From assembly GCA_033557465.1 (NCBI GenBank), contig JAWIIG010000037.1:1426001-1490000 (forward strand): a stretch of DNA of 64,000 nucleotides, in the 5' to 3' direction. The translations under genes were made by a program, and so were the position numbers. Source of the stretch: Ichthyophis bannanicus (Eukaryota; Chordata; Amphibia; Gymnophiona; Ichthyophiidae). The notes beneath the pieces were generated by a model. The model was not told where the DNA came from. It saw only the letters and a list, made by a program, of their open reading frames with translations, and made no database searches. Position 1 is the first letter of the stretch. Every line of letters starts with the position of its first letter. This document shows, piece after piece, positions 31,991 to 40,773 of this stretch.

Positions 31991-33904
31991 CTCACAAAGC
32001 ATAGCCTCTCCCCCCCCCCGCTGGTTCCTCCCAGCACCGGAGGCCGGCTGGTTCACTTCGCCCACAGGTGGTCCAGCATCACCGCAGATGCCTGGGTGCT
32101 TCAAGTCGTGCGGGAAGGCTATCTTCTCCACTTCCACCAGGTCCCTCCCTCCTATTTTCCGGGAGAACCTCCACGACCCCCTCTGCACAGGGAATTACTC
32201 CTTCAGGAGTTAGCAGGTCTTCTGCAGGAACAGGCGGTGGAACCGGTGCCACACCACCTGAGAGGTCAAGGCTTTTATTCCAGGTATTTTCTAATACCAA
32301 AGAGAACAGGGGGCCTCAGACCCATCCTGGACTTGCGCAACCTCAACAAGTTCCTTGTGCGGGAGAAGTTCAAAATGCTTACCCTTGGAATCCTTCTGCC
32401 CTACCTCCAGCAGGGAGATTGGCTATGCTCCTTGGATCTAAAGGATGCCTACACGCACATCCTCATCCACCCAAGCCACCGCCAATACCTAAGGTTTGTG
32501 GTGGCAGGAAATCATTACCAGTACAGAGTACTGCCCTTTGGCCTGTCCTCCGCGCCGCGAGTCTTCACAAAATGTCTCGCGGTGGTGGCGGCCCATCTCC
32601 GGCTTCACGGCCTCTATGTCTTTCCGTACCTCGACGACTGGCTCATCAGAGCAGCGTCCGCTCGAGAGGTCACCACCGCCACGCGCCGCACGGTGACTCT
32701 TCTGCAACACTTGGGCTTTGTTATAAACTTCGCAAAGTCCACTTTGCTCCCCTCACAGGATCTCGAGTTCATCGGCGCAAGGCTGCACACTCCTCAGGCG
32801 CGAGCATACCTACCGCTCGACAGGGCTCGACGGCTCATGGACCTAGCCGACCGCTTTCGCAGCCAGCCCCTGGTTTCCGCCAGGCGCTTCCTGAGACTGC
32901 TCGGCCATATGGCTTCCACCGTCCATGTGACCCCCAATGCCCGCCTGAATATGCGGCCTGCTCAATGGTGTCTCCGCCAGCAGTGGCGGCAAGCCACAGG
33001 CGGCCTAGCGGACCTAGTGCGCGTCTCCGAGCCGCTGATCTCGTCTCTCCGGTGGTGGCTTCGGCAGCCGAACCTGATATTCGGAATGCCTTTCCAGCCA
33101 CCTCAGCCAACCCGGGTGCTGACCACGGATGCGTCCCTCCTGGGCTGGGGAGCACATTGCCAAGGGGCACGTACTCAGGGCCTCTGGACCACGTGGGAGT
33201 CTGCTCAGCAGATCAACTTCCTGGAGCTCAGGGCGATCCGCCTGGCTCTCAAGGCGTTCTCCCACCTGACTTCCCACCAGTCCGTCCTTGTCCAGACGGA
33301 CAATCAAGTTGCCATGTTCTACGTGAACAAGCAGGGGGGCACGGGCTCCTTCCTCCTTTGCAGGGAGGCACAGAAGCTCTGCTCTTGGGCCGTCAGTCAC
33401 GGCATTCTCCTCAAGGCGGTTTATCTCCCGGGCCAAGAGAATTGCCTGGCGGACAAACTCAGCAGGATCCTCCAGCCGCACGAGTGGCGTCTGGATCCCT
33501 TGGTAGTCCAGAAGCTCTTCCTAAAGTGGGGCCTCCCCACGGTGGATCTCTTTGCCAGTCCTCACAGCCGGCAGCTTCCTCGCTTCTGCTCTCGTCAGCC
33601 ACACCCCCTTCGGGTTGCGGCGGACGCTTTTCTAATTTCATGGTCGGGGAGCCTTCTGTACGCTTTCCCTCCCATCCCGCTAGTCTCTCGGACTCTTTTC
33701 AAAGTTCTCCGAGACAAAGCCTTCATGATCCTGGTGGCCCCTCGCTGGCCCAGACAGCCGTGGTTTCCGCTTCTACTGCAATTAGCGGTGGAGGATCCAT
33801 TCCCTCTGGGGGTACAACCGGATCTCCTCACTCAGGATCAGGGGTCTCTACTACACCCCAACCTCAGGTCTCTCAACCTCATGGCCTGGCTGCTGAGAGG
33901 GTAG
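31991..33904 (+). CDS. DIRS C RT, RNase H and methyltransferase-like polyprotein
   Basis: The frame directly follows the ORF1 TGA in the same phase and has no ATG before the RT core; the first in-frame ATG (at KMLTLGILL) is inside the RT. RT motifs: FLIPKRTGGLRPILDLRNLN, LKDAYTHILIHPSHRQYL, LPFGLSSAPRVFTK and YLDDWLI (catalytic, near 32626). RNase H: VLTTDASLLGWGAHCQG, FLELRAIRLALKAF, VQTDNQVAMFYVNKQGG, ENCLADKLSR. Behind it, WGLPTVDLFASPHSRQLPRF, AADAFLISW, YAFPPIPLV and VAPRWPRQPWFPLL occupy the place of the Dam-like methyltransferase domain known in DIRS elements; YAFPP may stand for the family's (D/N)PP(Y/F/W) motif, which makes the activity uncertain. The stop at 33902 overlaps the recombinase frame. 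Confidence 0.85.
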   Translation, partial: LTKHSLSPPPLVPPSTGGRLVHFAHRWSSITADAWVLQVVREGYLLHFHQVPPSYFPGEPPRPPLHRELLLQELAGLLQEQAVEPVPHHLRGQGFYSRYFLIPKRTGGLRPILDLRNLNKFLVREKFKMLTLGILLPYLQQGDWLCSLDLKDAYTHILIHPSHRQYLRFVVAGNHYQYRVLPFGLSSAPRVFTKCLAVVAAHLRLHGLYVFPYLDDWLIRAASAREVTTATRRTVTLLQHLGFVINFAKSTLLPSQDLEFIGARLHTPQARAYLPLDRARRLMDLADRFRSQPLVSARRFLRLLGHMASTVHVTPNARLNMRPAQWCLRQQWRQATGGLADLVRVSEPLISSLRWWLRQPNLIFGMPFQPPQPTRVLTTDASLLGWGAHCQGARTQGLWTTWESAQQINFLELRAIRLALKAFSHLTSHQSVLVQTDNQVAMFYVNKQGGTGSFLLCREAQKLCSWAVSHGILLKAVYLPGQENCLADKLSRILQPHEWRLDPLVVQKLFLKWGLPTVDLFASPHSRQLPRFCSRQPHPLRVAADAFLISWSGSLLYAFPPIPLVSRTLFKVLRDKAFMILVAPRWPRQPWFPLLLQLAVEDPFPLGVQPDLLTQDQGSLLHPNLRSLNLMAWLLRG

Positions 33905-34929
33905 TCCTTGCTCCCCTTCTCCTGCCGGCAGAGGTGGAGGAGGTCGTCTTAGCTTCGCGACGGCCTTCTACCCGCAAATGCTACGCCCTTAAATGGCGTC
34001 GCTTTGCCGTCTGGTGTACCCAACAGTCTCAGGATCCCTTCTCCTGCCCGGTGTCGGTGATCTTGCAATACTTGCTACACCTCTCTAATCTGGGACTTAA
34101 GTCCAACTCCGTCAGTGCTCTTTCGGCACATCATGTGCCGGTGGACGGTAGACCTCTCTCCAGCGACCCTCTCGTAGCGAGGTTTCTCCGAGGTCTCCTT
34201 CTACTTAAACCACCTCTGCGCCCACCAGCGCCTGACTGGGACCTGAATGTGGTTTTGCAGCGGATCACCTGTCCGCCTTTTGAACCTATGGCTACCTGTT
34301 CTCTCCGTTTTCTGTCTTGGAAAACACTGTTCTTGATAGCCCTCACTTCCGCTAGACGCGTAAGTGGATTGCAGGCCCTCGTGTCTGATCCCCCTTACAC
34401 TCGGTTCTACAAAAATAGGGTAGTCCTTCGGACTCACCCAAAATTTCTTCCTAAAGTGGTCTCCCCTTTTCACATCAATCAGGAGGTGGTACTTCCGACC
34501 TTCTTTCCCAGACCACACTCCAGCCGGGCTGAAACGGTCCTCCATACCCTGGACTGTAGAAGGGCTTTGAACTTCTACCTTGACCGTACGCGGGAGCACC
34601 GTAAAGCTGCTCAGCTTTTTGTTTCTTTTGACCCCAATAAATTGGGGCTCCCGGTCTCCAAGCGTACTCTGTCCATCTGGGTTGCGGACTGTATCTCTTG
34701 GGCTTATGGGGCAGCCGGACTCTCCTTAGAAAGTCGAGTCACGGCTCATTGCGTTCGGGCAAAGGCTACGTCAGTGGCTTACCTCCGCTCTGTTCCGCTG
34801 GCAGACATCTGCCGGGCCGCTACTTGGTCTTCGAGCCAGACTTTTGCGGTCCATTACTGTCTCGAGAGGGAGTCCCGCAGGGACAGTGCTTTCGGACAGG
34901 CAGTCCTCCGTAATCTCTTTGAGGTCTGA
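32068..34929 (+). CDS. DIRS C tyrosine recombinase; frame also open across RT
   Basis: The recombinase itself starts at about 33890 (HGLAAERVVLAPLLLPAEVE) and ends at 34929 (AFGQAVLRNLFEV). Catalytic features are visible: Arg in TSARRVSGLQAL (near 34355), His-x-x-Arg in VTAHCVRAKATS (near 34745) and the nucleophile Tyr in FAVHYCLERES (near 34853); an invariant segment DICRAATWSSSQTF precedes the Tyr. It would integrate a circular cDNA without a target duplication. The same frame is open upstream to 32068 across the RT gene (953 codons in all), but that part has no recognisable domain and I do not claim it is translated. There is no clear ATG at the start of the recombinase, so a frameshift or re-initiation is likely. 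Confidence 0.85.
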   Translation: MVQHHRRCLGASSRAGRLSSPLPPGPSLLFSGRTSTTPSAQGITPSGVSRSSAGTGGGTGATPPERSRLLFQVFSNTKENRGPQTHPGLAQPQQVPCAGEVQNAYPWNPSALPPAGRLAMLLGSKGCLHAHPHPPKPPPIPKVCGGRKSLPVQSTALWPVLRAASLHKMSRGGGGPSPASRPLCLSVPRRLAHQSSVRSRGHHRHAPHGDSSATLGLCYKLRKVHFAPLTGSRVHRRKAAHSSGASIPTARQGSTAHGPSRPLSQPAPGFRQALPETARPYGFHRPCDPQCPPEYAACSMVSPPAVAASHRRPSGPSARLRAADLVSPVVASAAEPDIRNAFPATSANPGADHGCVPPGLGSTLPRGTYSGPLDHVGVCSADQLPGAQGDPPGSQGVLPPDFPPVRPCPDGQSSCHVLREQAGGHGLLPPLQGGTEALLLGRQSRHSPQGGLSPGPRELPGGQTQQDPPAARVASGSLGSPEALPKVGPPHGGSLCQSSQPAASSLLLSSATPPSGCGGRFSNFMVGEPSVRFPSHPASLSDSFQSSPRQSLHDPGGPSLAQTAVVSASTAISGGGSIPSGGTTGSPHSGSGVSTTPQPQVSQPHGLAAERVVLAPLLLPAEVEEVVLASRRPSTRKCYALKWRRFAVWCTQQSQDPFSCPVSVILQYLLHLSNLGLKSNSVSALSAHHVPVDGRPLSSDPLVARFLRGLLLLKPPLRPPAPDWDLNVVLQRITCPPFEPMATCSLRFLSWKTLFLIALTSARRVSGLQALVSDPPYTRFYKNRVVLRTHPKFLPKVVSPFHINQEVVLPTFFPRPHSSRAETVLHTLDCRRALNFYLDRTREHRKAAQLFVSFDPNKLGLPVSKRTLSIWVADCISWAYGAAGLSLESRVTAHCVRAKATSVAYLRSVPLADICRAATWSSSQTFAVHYCLERESRRDSAFGQAVLRNLFEV

Positions 34930-35061
34930 GCAACTCCTACCCTCCATCCCGGATGTGGGCTACCGGTGGGTGATAATTCAGCGAAGATTCTTTCCTTCTG
35001 TGCTGCTGAGCTAGAGGGAGCTCTTTTTTGTGCTTAGGGTCTCCGGTAGCCTTGAGCTTGG

Positions 35062-35165
35062 GAGTCCCATAAGTGAGGACTGACTTCCTGCTTGGTCCTG
35101 GAGAAAGCGTAGTTACTCACCTGTAACAGGTGTTCTCCAGGAGCAGCAGGAATCAGTCCTCACTA
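35062..35165 (+). repeat. DIRS C internal complementary region
   Basis: CCCATAAGTGAGGACTGACT to GGTCCTGGAGAAA is the complement of the left end (29666-29705); GCGTAGTTACTCACCTGTAACA to CAGTCCTCACT is the complement of the right end (35388-35436). The two complements meet at about 35110. In DIRS elements this region templates completion of the ends via a circular intermediate. Confidence 0.85.
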
Positions 35166-35244
35166 CCCTCCCTCCTCCCCTTGGAGTTGCAATCGTCTGC
35201 TTATGTTCTTTTTGCAAATTTTTATGCTGTCTTTTTTAGCTATG

Positions 35245-35436
35245 TCATCTGACTGGCTAAGATGGCACCCTCGGGCGGGAAGACGACCGCGCATGCGCGC
35301 TGCAATTCCCAAAGGCTTTCTTTGAAAGCTGGGGAAAATTGCTCCGCGAGGGCTCCGTCGGCGCCGACGTCACCCATAAGTGAGGACTGATTCCTGCTGC
35401 TCCTGGAGAACACCTGTTACAGGTGAGTAACTACGC
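35245..35436 (+). repeat. DIRS C right inverted terminal repeat
   Basis: Inverse of 29666-29826 over about 140 bp. The outermost part contains the hairpin CACCTGTTACAGGTG and ends GAGTAACTACGC. The ends differ (CTCCAGGACCAAGCAGGAAG on the left against CTCCAGGAGCAGCAGGAATC on the right), so each end can be told apart in the internal region. Confidence 0.85.
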
Positions 35437-35556
35437 TATCACTTCTCCGGGCCAGTCCAGGGAAAGGTAGGGTTGTCAATCCCCTATAGCAACTGAGGAC
35501 TGAATGCTTCAAGTTTTCTGTGAGGTGAAGCCACTCCCCCTTAGGGCTAACCATCA
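35437..35556 (+). repeat. DIRS D left inverted terminal repeat
   Basis: CACTTCTCCGGGCCAGTCCAGG, GGTTGTCAATCCCC and GGGCTAACCATCAGTC recur inversely at 41080-41205. The repeat is interrupted downstream by the L2 tail fragment. Confidence 0.8.
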
Positions 35557-35574
35557 GTCTTTCAGTCCTCAGCA

Positions 35575-35777
35575 ACATGTTTTATATCACTGTATATATT
35601 ATTTAAGTCAATCTGTACATAGTTCCCCCGGTTGTCCTATGTTGAATCTTCCTGTTCAATGTAAAACTCAATGTTACTTGTATGCATTGTAGTATGTTCT
35701 TGTTTCAATGTACACCGCACTGATTGAAATAGCGCGGTATAGAAAAATTGTTAAATAAATAAATAAATAAATAAAAA
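35575..35777 (+). repeat. L2 3' tail fragment inside element D
   Basis: ATGTACACCGCACTGATTG, AGCGCGGTATAG and TTAAATAAATAAATAAATAA match the tails at 4921 and 9808. It is a truncated LINE (or LINE-mobilised SINE) insertion that postdates element D. Confidence 0.7.
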
Positions 35778-36238
35778 CTATAGAGGATCGACTTAATTTT
35801 TTCTCCCTCTTCACTTTATTTGTTTTACCCATATTGGCTCTAGCAGAGCTGATTTCTGTAGTTCTGAGATACAAATTGTGCAACTCTACATTTAACTCTG
35901 TGCCTTTAAGAGCGCTGAGACGTGAGTACATAAATTTCTTGCAGTGCGAGGTAGAGCCTGCCTCATTGCCTGCCTCCGTCTCCAGATTCAGAGGATCCTG
36001 GGGGCCCCAGTTGTACCTCTAGCGTAGCGCTGAAAATCTTGCTGTCCCTGCCGCTGGCAGCGGCTTGGCGGGACCGGCTCCATTTTCTTCGGTGAGTTGT
36101 TTGAGGTTTCTTTCTTTTTCATCGCAGCATACCGCCGCGCTATTTCGGGCCGCTTTGCTTTTACTTTCCCTATCGGGGTTTCCTTGCCGGTGCGTTGTTT
36201 CTCCTCTGCGGTTCGCTTCTCCGGTGCTGTTTTTAGTC

Positions 36239-37243
36239 ATGGCTGAACAGCCTTTGCAATGCTCAGAGCAGCTGTCTTTACCGCCCGAAAAGGCGGGAAA
36301 AACGGCCATTTTGTCTCCAACGGCATCTGCCGTCCCAGAGCAGCCTCGGACGCATAAGAGCAGAACTAAGACTTCTAAGGAGCCTAAACGCCAGGCAAAG
36401 CTTGCCGATGCCGTTTCTTCTTCTGCGCCTCAGGAGGGGATTCCTCCCTTTTTTTCGCCAGAATTTATTCTGGCTATGCATACAGCTTTTTTGATGAAAT
36501 CCTCTCAGCCAGTTTCAATCTCTGCGGTTTCCTCTCCTATGCCTCTGCCTCTGCGGACTACCGAGCCTAGTGATCCTGGTGAGGGTTCATCTCAGGCTAA
36601 AGTTTTTATTCCAGATACCATTGATCTCTTTTCTCCTCAGGATCCTGACATTTCCCTGGGTCAGGGGGATCCAGAGGTGGGAGCTGATGCAGCTTTGGAT
36701 ATGGAGGCGGATGACTTGGAGGAAGGGGAGATTGCTCCTGGAGAGGATCCCAATGTTTTCCGTGTCTTCCGTAAGGAGGAACTTTCTGCTCTCATTTCTC
36801 AATCTTTAACAGCGCTGCACCTCTTGATTCCTTCCTCTTCTCAGGAACCCTTGGAAGATCCCTTATTACAGGGAGTTAAAGCGGAACAGCGCTGTTTCCC
36901 TCTCCATCGGGTGATCAAGCAAATGATTGATTCCGAATGGGAATGTCCGGAAGCGTCCCTGCGTGGTAGCCGCGCTTTAGCACGCTTGTACCCTCTTCCC
37001 CAGGAGGCGAAGGATTTGTTGCACATGCCAAAGGTAGATGCGATCATTTCCGCAGTCACCAAGAAGACTACCATTCCTGTCGAGGGGGCAGCAGCTCTCA
37101 AGGACCTGCAAGATAGGAAGTTGGAAATTCTTCTTAAGCAGGCCTTTGATTCCAGCGCTCTGGCGTTGCAATCAGCGATATGTGGGGCGTACGTTTCTCG
37201 GGCATCCATTCGCTGGTTACAAGGGGACAGCTCAGGTGAGTAA
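36239..37243 (+). pseudogene. DIRS D Gag-like region up to a nonsense codon
   Basis: From the ATG at 36239 (MAEQPLQCSEQLS) the product is first Lys/Ser/Pro-rich (KSRTKTSKEPKRQAK), then has an acidic stretch (MEADDLEEGEIAPGED) and a conserved helical part (FRKEELSALISQSLTALH, HRVIKQMIDSEWECPEA, LQDRKLEILLKQAFDSSALA). It has no Cys pairs like those in C. A TAA at 37241 interrupts it; the frame then continues without change (AAAYMADAFYDLLRIAAK), so TAA probably replaced a sense codon such as CAA. The frame is open upstream to 36065, but the 5' part looks non-coding. Confidence 0.75.
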
Positions 37244-39597
37244 CCTTCGGCCATACCCGACGCAGCGAAATTAGAGTCAGCCGCGGCGTATATGGCAGAT
37301 GCCTTCTATGATTTGTTGCGAATTGCGGCTAAGACTATGGCCTCTCTCGTGGCGGCTAGACGCTTTCTTTGGCTGCGCAACTGGTCGGCGGATGTTTCGT
37401 CCAAGTTGCGTCTTAGTAAGTTGCCCTATAAGGGGAAGTTACTTTTCGGTGAAGCCTTGGAAAAGATTGTTAAGGATTTAGGTGACTCCAAAGGCGGCCG
37501 TTTGCCTGAGGATAGGCCCAAGTCGGGTCGCTCGGGATCGGTCTCTCGGGGCTCTGGTAGAGAGTCCCGTCGTCTTTTTCGTGGGGCGCGTTTTAAAACC
37601 CCTATGTCAGGGGCCGTCCCAGCTTTCGTGGCCAGTCCTTTCGAGGGTCCAGGGGCTTTAACAAGTCATACTTTGGGGCGCCTCAGCCCACCGTTAAGAA
37701 GCCCCAATGAAGGTCGGCTGGTCCAGCCGTTAGTGCCGGTAGGCGGGCGACTACAGACATTTCTGGCGGCTTGGACCACCATTACTTCCGACAGATGGGT
37801 GCTGGAGATCATTCAGAAGGGCTATGCTCTCGATTTTGCGTGCCCCTTAACCCCCGCGTTTGTAATGTCTCCCAGTGGCTCGGGGCGAAAAGCCGAGGCC
37901 ATAGCGGAAACGCTATCGCGCCTCTTGCACTTGCAGGCGATCGTTCCCGTGCCTTTCGACCAATACGGTTGCGGTCGATACTCGATTTATTTTGTGGTGC
38001 CCAAACCGAACGGTTCTTTTCGTCCGGTACTCGATCTCAAAGCCGTAAACCGTACTTTGCGGGTGCCGCACTTTCGAATGGAGACTCTTCGTACCGTGAT
38101 TCGTGCGGTGCAGCCAGGAGAATTTCTTACCTCAATAGATCTCACGGAGGCCTATCTTCATATTCCCATCCGACCATCGCATCAGCGTTATTTGTGCTTT
38201 GCCCTTCCCGTGGGTCATTTCCAGTTTCAAGCGTTGCCCTTCGGGCTTGCTACCGCTCCCCGCATGTTCACGAAGCTCATGGTAGTAGTTGCAGCGGCAC
38301 TTCGGAAAGAGGGCATCCGCGTTCATCCATACCTCGACGATTGGTTGATCAGAGCCGATTCCCTAGTCGATTCCATGGCCGCGACGGCTCGCGTAGTGCA
38401 GCTTCTCGAGCAGCTCGGTTGGGTACTCAATCGGGCCAAGAGTCTCTTGGTACCATCACAGAAGATGGTTTATCTAGGAGCTCTTTTCGACACCGAGCGG
38501 GGGAGAGTCTCTTTGCCCGAAGTGCGCATAGACAAGCTGGTTCAGCAGGTTCAAGCGTTTCTGCGGTTGACGACTCCGTCGGCATGGACTTATTTGCGAC
38601 TCTTGGGGTCCATGGCGGCGGCGCTAAACCTGGTTCCGTGGTCCAAAGCGCACATGCGGCCTTTACAACAGGCTTTACTGTCCCATTGGTCTCCGCAGCT
38701 TCACCCTCTCTCGAAACGCCTACCCTATTCAATTCCCGTCAGACACAGTCTCGAGTGGTGGTTGGTTCGGGAACATCTATCCGTGGGAGTTTCCTTACTG
38801 GAACCCTCCTGGGTATTGGTCACCACGGATGCAAGTCTGGTCGGCTGGGGGGCTCACTGTCAGACACATATTGCTCAGGGGGCTTGGTCCCCCGAGGAGA
38901 GCTCCTGGTCCATCAATCTTTTGGAGCTCCGGGCAGCTCGTCTTGCACTCCTTCGATTTGCTTCCTTTCTCAAGGGATCGGCAGTCAAGATTTTTTCCGA
39001 CAATGCAGTAACAGTTGCGTATATCAATCGTCAAGGGGGAACCAAAATTCCTTCTCTCTTAGCCGAATGTCACACGATGATGACTTGGGCGGAACAGAAT
39101 CTGTTAGCGCTCTCCGCGGCTCATGTTGCGGGCACGGAGAATGTGCAAGCAGATTATCTCAGCCGTCATCTTCTCGATCCCGGAGAGTGGGAGTTGAATG
39201 TGGCGGTCTTTCACGAACTCACCTTGCGCTGGGGGCAACCAACAATGGATTTGATGGCGACGTGCAGCAATGCCAAAGCGAATCGTTTCTCTTCAGCAGG
39301 CGCAGGGAACACATGTCCGAGGGGCTCGATGCTCTGGTTCAACCCTGGCCTCCGGATTCTCTGCTGTACGTTTTTCCTCCTTGGCCAATGCTGAGTCGAG
39401 TGCTCCAGCGCATTGCCCGACACAGAGGGCTGGTGATTCTCATAGCTCCGGATTGGCCGCGCAGACCATGGTATGCCGATCTGGTTCGACTACTAGTAGA
39501 TCAACCGTGGCCTCTTCCAGTCCGCGCCAATCTTCTGCATCAAGGTCCGATACTCATGCCACGGGTGGATCGAACTTGCTTACGGCTTGGCTCTTGA
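37244..39597 (+). pseudogene. DIRS D Gag C-terminus fused to RT, RNase H and methyltransferase-like domain
   Basis: The frame runs from the Gag end (RRFLWLRNWSADVSSKLRL) through a basic linker straight into RT (YFVVPKPNGSFRPVLDLKAV, LTEAYLHIPIRPSHQRYL, LPFGLATAPRMFTK, YLDDWLI near 38330), RNase H (VLVTTDASLVGWGAHCQ, FSDNAVTVAYINRQGG, ENVQADYLSRHL) and WGQPTMDLMATCSNAKANRF. Near 39290 the frame shifts and continues as SRRREHMSEGLDALVQPWPP, LLYVFPPWPMLSRVL and LIAPDWPRRPWY to about 39597. In element C a stop separates Gag and RT; here they were one polyprotein. Confidence 0.8.
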
Positions 39598-40651
39598 AAG
39601 GACGCGATTGACGCGCAAAGGTTATGCTGCCTCAGTGGTTTCTACTTTGCTGCAGTCTAAGAGACTGGTCACTTCTCTGGCATATGTGCGGGTTTGGCGC
39701 CTTTTTGAAACTTGGTGTGCTCGGCGCAATATTCGGCCTATGTCTTCTTCCTTGCCGCAGCTTCTCCTTTTCTTACAGCATGGCTTGGACAAGGGGCTGG
39801 CTCTTAGTTCTCTTAAAGTTCAAGTAGCAGCGCTTGCCTGTTTTAGAGGTCTGGTGCAGCGACGCCGTCTTTCCGCGCATCCCGATGTGCGTCGTTTTTT
39901 GCGGGCGGCAAGGATTATCCGTCCTCCAGTTTGCTCGGTGGTTCCTCCTTGGGACTTGAATGTGGTTTTGGACGCGTTGTCTCACTCTCCTTTAACTTCC
40001 ATTTGCTCGCGACAGATACGGCAGTGTTCTTGGAAGACGGCCTTCCTCGTCGCCTTGTGTTCGGCGCACCGAATTTCGAATTTGCAAGCCTTATCCTGTC
40101 GGGAACCTTATTTGCAGTTTCTTCCCGAACGGGTTTTGCTGCGCACGGTTCCTGCCTTTTTGCCGAAAGTGCTGTCGTCTTTTCATGTTAACCAATCTGT
40201 AGCGCTGCCGGTTTTTTCGGGTTCCTCCCATTCTCCCATGGACCGAGCGCTTCGGCATTTAGATCTGGCTCGCGTTCTCAAGACATACCTTCGGATTTCT
40301 CAGTCTATTCGGAAGACGGATAAGCTATTTGTCCAGTTCAGTGGTCCTCGAAAGGGTCTCGCGGCCTCTAAGTCCACCATTGCCTGGTGGGTCCGTAAAG
40401 CCATTACCGAAGCTTATTCTATCTGCGGTCTGTCTCTGCCGGCGTCGTTACGAGCTCATTCCACTCGGGCTCAAGCAACTTCCTGGGCGGAGTTCGCTTG
40501 TGTTCCGCCGGTTGATATTTGCAGAGCAGCAACGTGGTCTTCGTTGCATGCGTTTGCAAAGCATTATCGCTTAGATGTTCAAGCCCGGGACGATGCTAAG
40601 GTGGGGGCTGCGGCTCTTATCTCAGGTTTGGCGGGTCCCTCCCAGATTTAG
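39587..40651 (+). CDS. DIRS D tyrosine recombinase, intact core
   Basis: About 354 codons from the TTG at 39587 (no ATG at the start). The N-terminal domain has YVRVWRLFETWCARRNI. Catalytic features: Arg in CSAHRISNLQALS, His-x-x-Arg in LRAHSTRAQATSWA, Tyr in FAKHYRLDVQARDD, preceded by DICRAATWSSLHA. All are in one uninterrupted frame. Compared with element A, one base seems to be missing just before the start (near 39555-39575), which may have removed the normal connection to upstream sequence. The start is therefore uncertain. Confidence 0.85.
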   Translation: MALERTRLTRKGYAASVVSTLLQSKRLVTSLAYVRVWRLFETWCARRNIRPMSSSLPQLLLFLQHGLDKGLALSSLKVQVAALACFRGLVQRRRLSAHPDVRRFLRAARIIRPPVCSVVPPWDLNVVLDALSHSPLTSICSRQIRQCSWKTAFLVALCSAHRISNLQALSCREPYLQFLPERVLLRTVPAFLPKVLSSFHVNQSVALPVFSGSSHSPMDRALRHLDLARVLKTYLRISQSIRKTDKLFVQFSGPRKGLAASKSTIAWWVRKAITEAYSICGLSLPASLRAHSTRAQATSWAEFACVPPVDICRAATWSSLHAFAKHYRLDVQARDDAKVGAAALISGLAGPSQI

Positions 40652-40663
40652 GTACTGCTTTGG

Positions 40664-40773
40664 TACTGCCCTACCTTTCCCTGGACTGGCCCGGAGAAGT
40701 GATAAGGAAAACGAAATTAGGTCTTACCTGCTAATTGTCTTTCCTTGAACTTTCTCCGGGCCAGTCCAGGGTC
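40664..40773 (+). repeat. DIRS D internal complementary region
   Basis: CCCTGGACTGGCCCGGAGAA then GTGATA is the complement of the left end at 35437; AAAACGAAATTAGGTCTTACC then TGCTAATTGTCTTTCC and TTCTCCGGGCCAGTCCAGGG is the complement of the right end (41199-41244). Confidence 0.85.

Larger units (their letters stand above)
29666..35436 (+). mobile_element. DIRS-type element C, near-complete, 5.77 kb
   Basis: The element has left and right inverted terminal repeats (29666-29826 and about 35245-35436), a Gag-like frame, an RT-RNase H-methyltransferase-like frame, a tyrosine recombinase frame and an internal complementary region (35062-35165) that joins complements of the two termini. All three coding regions are open over their whole length except for one TGA between Gag and RT. 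This is the best preserved DIRS copy in the window. It lies in the presumed intron of the host gene, in opposite orientation, and its right end touches element D. Confidence 0.9.

Noticed and set aside
37225..37250. CAG|GTGAGT at the TAA of DIRS D looks like a splice donor
   Set aside because: The protein frame continues without change and with sensible sequence after the stop, so a simple nonsense mutation explains it better than an intron.
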